Origin: Lineus longissimus
Taxonomy: Eukaryota; Nemertea; Pilidiophora; Heteronemertea; Lineidae
Direction of reading: 5' to 3'
Assembly (NCBI RefSeq): GCF_910592395.1
Contig: NC_088323.1
Location: 15,609,501 to 15,673,500, forward strand
Length of the DNA stretch: 64,000 nucleotides
Shown here: piece after piece, positions 28,128 through 64,000 of the stretch
How positions within the stretch are numbered: position 1 is the first letter of the stretch
Layout of the letters: every line of letters begins with the position of its first letter
Translations under genes and position numbers: made by a program
Notes under the pieces: model-generated
Told to the model about the DNA's origin: nothing
The model's database searches: none
Seen by the model: the letters and a program-made list of their open reading frames with translations, nothing else

Positions 28128-28512
28128 GATTACATCATTTTCACACCGCTATACGGTGTAGGAAATTTGGCATGTCCCCAAATTAGGCCCTGTAAAAATG
28201 TCCCCAAAATAAAAATAAAAATAAATTTTTTTTTTTTTTTTTTTTTTTTAAGGGGTAATTTGACCCCCTGAAGCGTTTTTTGACACCTTAAATGACCAAA
28301 TCTCATCCGAAATGGCCTAATTTGATACTTTTCATCCTAAAATTATGAGTTTTCAGGTGCATGTGACAATGTCAGTCAATAAGGACGTCGCTGTTCAGGC
28401 AAATTTGCGCGATGAAATGTCCCCAAATTAAGCTAAAAAGCAAAAAAACATGTCCCCAAAATAGGCTAAAAAAATACAGGGTGTAGAGGTCTCCATGTAA
28501 TTGAAAGGCCTG
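28128..28512 (+). mobile_element. AGGCCT-ended MITE, copy 4
   Basis: Very close to copy 1 (shares CACACCGCTATACGGTGTAG) but with a poly-T expansion at about 28228-28250. It ends GTAATTGAAAGGCCTG. Confidence 0.88.
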
Positions 28513-28519
28513 ATTTGTC

Positions 28520-28625
28520 TATGTTCCTGGTACAAGTGTGAGATGGGAGAGACCCCTTTTGGCCATTTGATGTAACTCAATCTTGTCTATAGAGCTGCTT
28601 CCTATTGACTCCTTTAAACAATACC
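28520..28625 (+). repeat. TTAAAGGG-type dispersed element, decayed
   Basis: GAGAGACCCCTTTTGGCC and CTGCTTCCTATTGACTCC resemble the family core and its CCTATATTGTCCC end. Confidence 0.4.
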
Positions 28626-28659
28626 ACATAACATGCTAAGGTCAATGCAACTTGTTTTA

Positions 28660-29395
28660 AGCTATGTTTCTGCTTGTTTAGTTGACCCTCTTTAATCATA
28701 TCAATGACGTTTTAGTGCAGCAGTCCTTGTCTTGAATGTTCCTTTAACTTGTACTGTATAATGATTGTATTCTGAAATATGACAAAACTTTTTGTAATTC
28801 TTTCAACTTTAAAGGGAAAACTTGGGCATGGGATGTACCTGGCCAGGAGAATAATACCAGTGGTTGCCACCATGTGGCACTACGTATAGCATCAGCATAA
28901 AACTGCTCCCTGATAATGATGTTGTCCAGTGTTACAAGGCAGTTTTTGACATGGCTTGTGAATCTCAGGGCCTAGGATTACACCCCGTTCTGATGCATTC
29001 TTCATTCCAGTTCAATGGTTTTTCAATTATTCTGTTTGGAGAAATCCCGGTCCAGTTGGAAGCCATTTTTGTATGACAAACCAACATATCTCATGCCAAA
29101 GTTGTCCCTTTAAGGAATCACAAATAGTTTTGTTATATCTTATGCTGCCTATATAGTCAAGCTTTTTCTTCAAAGGCCTATTTTACTCTTTTTCACCAAA
29201 AATGGCCCTGCTGGCAAAATAGGCCTAAAATGGCTGAGAAGAGCCGTCAGCTATTCACTTCAAACAAGCTATTCACTTCAAATAGCTTGTTCTTGGTCAT
29301 GGTTGGTCTGATTCTGGCCAAGCAAGCCGGCTATACAAAGGCAAAAGGTTCCGTTATAGGACCCTTTCTCGATCTATGGTGATTATCAAAACCAC
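28660..29395. other. Intergenic, no recognised gene
   Basis: A small palindrome at about 29262-29292 (CAAGCTATT and AATAGCTTG) is the only structure noted. Confidence 0.3.
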
Positions 29396-29399
29396 GTTT

Positions 29400-29635
29400 T
29401 ACACTCTGACCCCATCATAGATTCTGAGATAGGCCATCGTATACAATCTATGATGGGCCATCATAGATGCTGAGATGGGCCATCATATACAATCTATGAT
29501 GGGCCATCATAGATGCTGAGATGGGCTATCATAGATTCTGAGATGGGCCATCATATACAAATCTATGATGGGCCATCATAGATTCTGAGATGGGCCATCA
29601 TATACAATCTATGATGGGCCATCATAGATTCTGCA
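29400..29635. repeat. Palindromic tandem repeat (GGGCCATCATAGAT)
   Basis: About five units of GAGATGGGCCATCATATACA and ATCTATGATGGGCCATCATAG. Each unit is itself palindromic through ATCATAGAT and ATCTATGAT, so either strand can fold. Confidence 0.88.
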
Positions 29636-31345
29636 ACAGCAGTTCTCATGGCCCCATTGGTCATGTTCATTTTGGGTAATCCATAATCCTGAATTGGTTG
29701 GGTCCAAATCAATATTTTCTTTCTGTTTGAGATTATTTATTTGTTTTGTGTTTTTGAAAGTACAGCGTTTTGAATCCGATCTGTTAGTATGTGGTCTAGC
29801 GAAGTACTTAATTTTGTTTTTGCATGAATGTTTTTCGTTTGTTCTTGGACATTTCTGAATTTATTTTTTAAATTCGCGAGTTATACAGTTGTTTATGTTG
29901 ATGCTGGTGTATTCCCTGCTATGGATTAGATCTGAAAGGAGGTTTGGATCGGATGGGGATGTGGGGGGGGCACAAGATTTTGAGTTGTAGATCTGATTAT
30001 AGGTCTAACCCGTTCATCTTCAACTAAAAAGAATAGGTGGTGGTTGTTTGGTTGTGGTGCTATGGAAATCCTCTCTGTCACAGCCATAACTTCACCTATG
30101 ATTTATACCACTGTACCAGCTGAGTTTGGCAAAATTCTTGTGGTGAAATATACAAAATTGCCATGCAGTAAATGTATATTTCCATGTCAATCTAAGTACA
30201 AGTATGCACACTGCGATGTACACTGACTAACATGTGTAACACTGCTTGCTATACACCTTTCCAGAAATGGGGAGCTGAGTGTCCGAAATAGTGATGTCAT
30301 AAGGGGAAACTAGGCCTTATGGTGGAGGGACAAAGGAGATAGTCGACCAACACACTTGAATGCCTTTCATGACGGCCAAGGGGGAAAAAGTTAGTTCCAA
30401 TGCAAGCCACCAATTTCGGGAAGCATGTATAACTGTATACATACACACAGTTTTACTGCAGTCATCACCTGGTGTCAGAAAATGGCACTAGATTTTCTCA
30501 AACCACAGGCAAATACCAAAACAAGAGTTGTAAATGGACGGGGTAGGCCTGGGGGGGGGGGCACAAGACGTTTATTTCTTATGTCGGTGTAAAAATGTTA
30601 TGACCTGTACATAAACTCACCTGTATGATAATTGTACATGTATCTTAGGATCTGAGCACATTTGGCTCATTTCATTTGTTTGGACAATTTTGGAACAGTC
30701 CACTTTGGAATTTTTTTGAATTTTAGATTTCATTTTGGGATGTTGTTGCCAAGGGGGGGTACAATGTTTACATTAGCATTGACAGCTGCATAAGAGAAAA
30801 GGGTCAAGAAACTCTTGGTTAGGTTACCAGCGTTGTACTCTGATTAGGGGATGCACGAGGTGGGATTCAAAGTCAGGACTTTCGTATTGGAGATCAAACC
30901 CTGCTGAAAATGACTAAAGTTGAGATATCGAGTGACCTTGTATTGTGGCGATCTTGCTAAAGCAAGTACATTTGTTTTTATGGTCGATGTCCATATAAGT
31001 TAAGTCATGAGCATTGTGTATGTAACTACACGTATATAATGTTTATGACAGGCCTGTGAATGTATTTGTCATTTGCTTTGAAGCATCTTTCTGCAATTTG
31101 ATTTCGAAGGCTCAGTGTTTGGTATTAAAAACATGTTTTCATGAAATTGTGGTTTGTTCTTTGTCTTTAGGCGGGTCAGGACTTGTTTGTGGACTATGCA
31201 TCAGTCCGACGACCAGAAGTTGGAACCTGGTTATGCATGTGCATGAATGATTACCAAAGGATGGTATGTGCAAAACTGGATAAAAAACCTCCAGTGATAC
31301 ATTTTGGTGTGTGTTGGATATATTCAGGGAAATTAACGTTAGAAC
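29636..31345. other. Intergenic, no recognised gene
   Basis: Short G runs at about 29963 and 30550 and ordinary AT-rich DNA. No splice-bounded exon was recognised. Confidence 0.35.
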
Positions 31346-31526
31346 CTTATGAAGAATAGAGAGGAATACTGGCCAAAGGACACCACCCTGACCTCAAGGT
31401 TCTTGTGCTCTGTGGCTTCAGACCTGCTCCCTAATTAAGAATAGAGAGGAATACTGGCCAAAGGACACCACCCTGACCACAAAGCTCTGGGGCTCTGTGG
31501 CTTCAGACCTGCTTCCTTATGAAGAA

Positions 31527-32576
31527 TATGAAATGGCCAGGGCCATTGTGCTCACCTCATGTGGAGGAAAGATGGATAAAGAGCATGGTCTTGTGTCATG
31601 TAGTGTTAGGTTTGATGTAGGTCCAAGCAATTACAATTTCCCCAAAATGGCCAATTTACAGTACATTCGACCTCTGTGACCTTGAAAAGTAGGTCAAATC
31701 AAAGAAGACCCGGGTGACACATTGAATGGTTGTTAGAATTAGATGTCCCTATGATATAAAATTGGTGCCAATCAGGCAAGTCATTACTAGGAATAATGGC
31801 ATTTTGAAGAATTTAGGATTTGGCCCCCTCCCTGGAGGCCAAACGGCAAATCAGATCGCACCAAACTTCGGTACCTGAGATCACCTGACCAAGGGGTACA
31901 TGTGTACTCAATTTGTGATCAATAGTCATTGCAGTTAAGAAACGTGCCATAGTTACGGCCTGACGGCGAATTTACGCCATTTGACCTCTGTGACCTTGAC
32001 AAGAAGGTCAAATTAAAAACCTGTGTGACATATACTGTATGGTGGTTAGATGTACCCATGATATCAAATTGGTGGCAATCGGGCAAGAAGTTAAGGAATA
32101 ATCACATTTTTAAGGTTTTTGGATTTTGCCCCCTGGTGGTCAAGTGGTGAATCATATTGGACCAAACTTCGGTCCCTGAGATCACCTGACTAAGGGGTAA
32201 ATGTGTACCAAATTTGGTATCAATAGTCATTGCAGTTTAGAAACGTGCCATCGTTACATCCTAACGGCCAATTTACACCATTTGACCTCTGTGACCTTGA
32301 AAAGGAGGTCAAATCAAAAACCCGGAGGATATATGATGCACCTTTGCTAGAAGTACCTACCATATTTTTTTCAAAATTTCCTGACTACTATTAAGGGAGA
32401 TATTGCATATTTTCACTTTTAACGTTTGGCCCCCTGGTGGCCAAACCATGAAACGAATCGGACCGAAACTTGGTCTCCCAGGTGTCATTACATAAGGGTA
32501 CATGTGTACCAAGTTTCAACTCAATAGCTCTAACAGTTACGAAACGTGCCCTGCTAACGGACGACGGACGACGACG

Positions 32577-32617
<41 letters not shown>

Positions 32618-32670
32618 ACGACGGACGCCACGGTATGGGATAAGCTCACCTCTGCTAAGAGGTGAGCTAA
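31527..32670 (+). mobile_element. Helitron-like non-autonomous element
   Basis: The 3' end is a hairpin CTCACCT-CTGCTAAG-AGGTGAG followed by CTAA and then host T, the CTRR end and A/T target expected of Helitrons. The body has three diverged units of about 300 bp (each with TTTGACCTCTGTGACCTTG and GAAACGTGCCAT) and a GAC microsatellite at 32556-32632. The 5' end reads TATGAAATGG, not the usual TC. There is no Rep/helicase gene. Confidence 0.65.
32556..32632 (+). repeat. (GAC)n microsatellite
   Basis: A run of GAC with a few GGAC interruptions near the 3' end of the Helitron-like element. The apparent Asp-rich frame is incidental. Confidence 0.9.
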
Positions 32671-32997
32671 TAAGAGAGGAATACTGGCCAAAGGACACCA
32701 CCCTGACCATAAAGCTCTGGGGCTCTGTGGCTTCAGACCTGCTTCCTTATGAAGAATAGAGAGGAATACTGGCCAAAGGACACCACCCTGACCATGCAGA
32801 ATAAGTCATAGGAATAAGTTAAACCGCAGAGCTGATCACCGGCAGACTAGATACTCCATGAACATGAACAGAACAAGACTCTCTAACAAATCACATTTTA
32901 ATTTGAAAGTATACAATTCTTGAGTGTTAAGCATACACTGTTCTAGTTCACGGACACAATGCAATTGAATTGAGGTGCTAAAAGTAAGCCATCAAGT

Positions 32998-33182
32998 ACA
33001 ATGAAACCTCTTTATTAAGGACACCCTTTGGACAAACGAACGCTGTCCCTTAAAGAGAGGTGTCCTGATTACAAAGGTCAAATGGTACAATTAGAAACAG
33101 CTTATTTGGGACCAGAACCACTGTCGCTGATAAAGAGCGTGTCCTGGTTTTAGAGGAGCCTGCTGGGAGAGGTTCCACTGTA
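32998..33182 (-). mobile_element. CAGTRGAACCTC-family MITE, diverged copy
   Basis: TACAATGAAACCTCTTTATT to GAGAGGTTCCACTGTA with a drifted body (TTTGGGACCAGAACCACTG). It ends 46 bp beyond the frataxin stop, in its downstream region. Confidence 0.75.
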
Positions 33183-33227
33183 TCTATAACCAGAACCTGT
33201 CTTGTTCCGTATGACATTTGATAAAAC

Positions 33228-34067
33228 TTAATTTGCTTTCGCGAAACTACATTGAGTAAAGTCAGTATTTTCTTTCAAAATGTTTGATATTTCTTCCGTC
33301 AAGAGATTATGCAACACACCACCATTATGTTTGTAAATCCACACCCCATCAATGTAGTCGTATCGTTTTGGACCACTAGTCGGGGACGACAGCCATATTT
33401 GTTTATTCGGTGTCTGCTTGTTTATGACGTATGTTCCAAAATCTGCACCAAATTTCACAGTCAAGACACCTTGAGAAAACATAACATCATAGTCCTTGCT
33501 GACTAATTGAGTGTCCGCAAGATCATCAAATTTTTCTGCCAAAGAATCGAGGGTTTCATCACATTTGTCCTGAAAATCTATATCTCCAAGTTGTTCCTCA
33601 ACGCCTGATATCGCGGATTCCTTTTCAGTGAACAATGCAGAAGTTCTTGTGAAGAAACAACGTTTACCAGACACCATCAGATCAGTAAAACCGTGGCCTT
33701 TGCCTTTGGCAGCAGTCGGAGACGATGTCATCGGAAAAAGTTGAAGACCTTTCGTAGCAGCAGACGACAAAAATGTCGAATCCTTCCTCTTCATTGGTGG
33801 AGACCAGGAATGAGCGGTGAAATCTTTTGCCAGACTGCTTGCAGGTATCCGAGCATCCTTCCCTTCTAAGCCGACGTGTCTGCCACCTTCGACAAGCACA
33901 TTGGCACAACTGCTACCGTACCATTTTGACCATCCCACTTTTCTCTGTAGAGGGGTTGCACAACTTCGGATTTCTCCATAATTCAGCAGTTTATGGGTAA
34001 ATCTGCAACTTATTAACCTCACTGTACGTAGGCTGGTTATTCTGCCAAATACTGGGATCATCTTCAT
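33228..34067 (-). CDS. FXN: Frataxin, mitochondrial iron-sulfur assembly factor (single exon)
   Basis: 279 codons in one uninterrupted exon. Residues 153-275 form the frataxin domain: an acidic first helix (LDSLAEKFDDLADTQL), then YDVMFSQGVLTVKFG, the family signature GTYVINKQTPNKQIWLSSP, SGPKRYDYIDGVWIY and HNLLTEEI. Frataxin activates the cysteine desulfurase NFS1-ISD11-ISCU complex in the matrix. The N-terminus (MKMIPVFGRITSLRTVRLIS) is basic and amphipathic, as expected of a presequence. The protein is longer than the usual 200-210 residues because of about 100 low-complexity residues between presequence and domain. The vertebrate gene has several introns; none is needed here, so this is either an ancestral loss of introns or a retrocopy. 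The open frame and kept signature argue for function. It is divergent from ALDH9A1, 1.4 kb apart. Confidence 0.9.
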   Translation of the reverse strand: MKMIPVFGRITSLRTVRLISCRFTHKLLNYGEIRSCATPLQRKVGWSKWYGSSCANVLVEGGRHVGLEGKDARIPASSLAKDFTAHSWSPPMKRKDSTFLSSAATKGLQLFPMTSSPTAAKGKGHGFTDLMVSGKRCFFTRTSALFTEKESAISGVEEQLGDIDFQDKCDETLDSLAEKFDDLADTQLVSKDYDVMFSQGVLTVKFGADFGTYVINKQTPNKQIWLSSPTSGPKRYDYIDGVWIYKHNGGVLHNLLTEEISNILKENTDFTQCSFAKAN

Positions 34068-34559
34068 GCTCTAGATTATCATTTTACGATATTTTTAGAG
34101 GAATTTTGGAAAAAAGTTCTAATATGAAATTTTGGTGACTGGGTGAGTAAAGATTGTACCAATTTTACCGTAACTCGTAGCCATATAATGTCGTTAATAC
34201 ATAATTATGGCATTTCTGACAATTATTTACGAAGTAAACTACATAAATCACTACACAATATCTTGATACATAGTTTGCACTAAAGAAACTTATTTATAAT
34301 TGGTCATTTAGAACATAAATTTAGTTACACTATTCGCCGTCGGGTGGTGACACTGTAGTTTAGGGAAAGGAGTGAGTGAAATTTGTGAAAACTTTTTGAT
34401 AATTTTCCTATTTTGAACAATAAAAACAATTCTTATTGCGATTTATATTGTGCTTAAGGACGGCAACAATGATATACTTTGACATTCACGCACTGTCATC
34501 TCCTATTTAACACAATAACACACTAAATCTGAGCTTTTAAAGTTGGCCAATAAAATCAT

Positions 34560-34600
34560 CAATGACAGGGTGTCTCAAAAAATATGACAACTACAACTAA
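34560..34600 (+). repeat. Mariner-type end fragment
   Basis: GACAGGGTGTCTCAAAAAAT has the CAGGGTGTC end seen at 21859, without a partner. Confidence 0.4.
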
Positions 34601-34604
34601 CAAT

Positions 34605-34960
34605 GTCTATAATAATAATAATAATAAACGATATTTGTATGGCGCCGCTCATGTATGTATCGTGGCGCCTCACAGAGATAAAAATAAATAGGCCTTGATA
34701 CATTACTTAAAAACATTACGTAAAAGGTATTAATACATAATATAAAATTATTTGAAAAGGTAGGTCTTCAGACTCTTCCTGAAAGCTGGCAGCGAGCTGG
34801 CAGATTTTATAGCCAGAGGGAGGTCGTTCCAGGGCCTTGGGGCTGCAACTGAGAAGGAACGATCTCCAATGGTACGCCTGTTGCAAGGTACTGCTACCTT
34901 CAGGGAGTCAGAAGACCGTAGTGAGTGGAGTATAAAATTCAGATTAAATTCCAGAATCTA
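34605..34960 (+). repeat. Dispersed repeat with microsatellite head
   Basis: TAATAATAATAATAATAA is followed by GGTAGGTCTTCAGACTC and GGGAGGTCGTTCCAGGGCC. The layout (TATATGGCGCC start, GGTAGGTCTT middle, GGTCATTCCAG end) recurs at 53725-54115. Class unknown. Confidence 0.5.
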
Positions 34961-35446
34961 TGCCACATCAGTCTAAGGCCATGGGAATGATTAATCCTGT
35001 TTATCGTCCGAGAGATTTAAAAAGATGATGAGGCTTTTTTTCATTTTTCATTATTCATTATCGGTTTACAGTCTGATTTACTGGTCAAAACACGCGATTC
35101 AGCAAGTTCCAGTAAATGGAAATCAGGTCGGTCATCAACATGAGGCATTGAAAAAATGTCATTATTATGATGAAGAGCCTACCCTGCCAAGTTTTTTTTG
35201 TGTTTTTCAATCATTTAAGGTAAAGATGAACCACTGGAAAGATTATTTAAATAAAAAAATGATGGCAACAATAAAATAAATAGTTTTTTTTTAAAATAAT
35301 GAAAATATTTCATGTTCGCTCAGAACCCATGCGGGAGGTGGACGGTAAACAGGATTAATAATTCCCATGGCCTAATTGGTGACAAATGGAAGAAGGTAAA
35401 GAGAATGGACTCTGATAACTTTTTTTCAACCTTCCAGATTCTCAAA
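34961..35446. other. Upstream region and probable 5' UTR of ALDH9A1
   Basis: TTTTTTCAACCTTCCAG before 35438 is a good acceptor, so the coding start is probably in the second exon and the first, non-coding exon lies upstream. No TATA box could be assigned. Confidence 0.4.
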
Positions 35447-63686
<28,240 letters not shown>

Positions 63687-63712
63687 TGAGTGGTTTTAAG
63701 TGTCATTGAGGG

Positions 63713-63960
63713 GGCCTAGTGTTTTACACTGCTGGCTACCACGCAATAGGGCCTAGGATAACGTTTTCTTCATTATGAGATTAAAAGCTGTGGCGAGACT
63801 AAAAGCTGTGGTCCCTTGTACCTGAGTGTCTTTGCCAGGGCAAGTAAAAGATCCCACATAGGTGGACAGTAGCCTTTAGTGGACTCCATATCTCCGCAAA
63901 TATTCAGTAGGATTACGACACCGGCAAGATATTTTGATATGATATCATTACATGAATGTT
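63713..63960 (+). mobile_element. tRNA-derived SINE, copy 2
   Basis: The head GGCCTAGTGTTTTACACTGC and CTACCACGCAATAGGGCC is the unit of the 67-bp array; the body GACTAAAAGCTGTGGTCCC to GATATGATATCA matches 4362-4640. This copy shows that head and body belong to one SINE. It lies in ALDH9A1 intron 7. Confidence 0.75.
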
Positions 63961-64000
63961 CCATTTGATTGGGTGCCCTGTTCACAAAACTGGTAAAAGA

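Larger units (their letters stand above)
31350..32796 (+). repeat. About 90-bp tandem repeat interrupted by a Helitron-like element
   Basis: The unit GAGAGGAATACTGGCCAAAG, then GACACCACCCTGACC and CTCTGTGGCTTCAGACCTGC, appears twice before 31526 and about 1.5 times after 32670. The units on the two sides join exactly if 31527-32670 is removed. Confidence 0.85.

Noticed and set aside
32502-32759. Asp-rich small protein
   Set aside because: It reads through the GAC microsatellite of the Helitron-like element.

Overview
The window is animal nuclear DNA. It carries spliced genes with GT/AG introns of 0.1 to 19 kb and very many short non-autonomous transposons, SINEs and minisatellites. DLEC1, DNAJC19, TMEM198, frataxin, ALDH9A1 and a Mab-21/cGAS-like gene with ankyrin repeats, together with this repeat style, suggest a marine invertebrate. 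A lophotrochozoan or an invertebrate deuterostome would fit; the sequence alone does not settle the species.

Layout. 1-4863: the last four exons of a DLEC1-like axonemal gene (+), with introns full of repeats, including a tRNA-like 67-bp array. 7272-9803: a complete five-exon DNAJC19/Tim14 gene (-), convergent with DLEC1. 10512-14238: a palindromic element split by a 5'-truncated LINE whose 1,164-codon frame is open (-). 16795-25846: TMEM198 (+), four exons, with several arrays in its last intron. 25847-33227: no recognised gene; it holds a Helitron-like element inside a tandem repeat and several simple arrays. 33228-34067: an intronless frataxin (-). 35447-63685: seven exons of ALDH9A1 (+), running off the right edge.

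ALDH9A1 intron 5 is 19.5 kb, while the other introns are 0.8-2.1 kb. It holds, in order, a 51-bp array continuous with the exon 5 reading frame, a tRNA/5S-rRNA-like element between direct repeats, a single-exon antisense gene for a 1,247-residue protein, a 2.8-kb 63-bp satellite just upstream of that gene, a LINE remnant split by a 2.25-kb element, a 70-bp satellite split by a probable solo LTR, and a 13-bp array.

The antisense gene (44800-48543) is the most notable item. It joins about 24 ankyrin repeats to a Mab-21/cGAS-like nucleotidyltransferase domain that keeps the GS motif and all three acidic metal-binding positions. I read it as a candidate cGAS-like innate receptor with a repeat-based sensing or scaffolding half.

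Three genes point to mitochondria: frataxin (Fe-S assembly), DNAJC19 (import motor) and ALDH9A1, which here has a basic N-terminus that could be a presequence. Otherwise the neighbours do not form an obvious pathway. Much of the rest is one TA-flanked MITE family (ends CAGTRGAACCTC) with at least 17 copies, several carrying internal 18-bp expansions.
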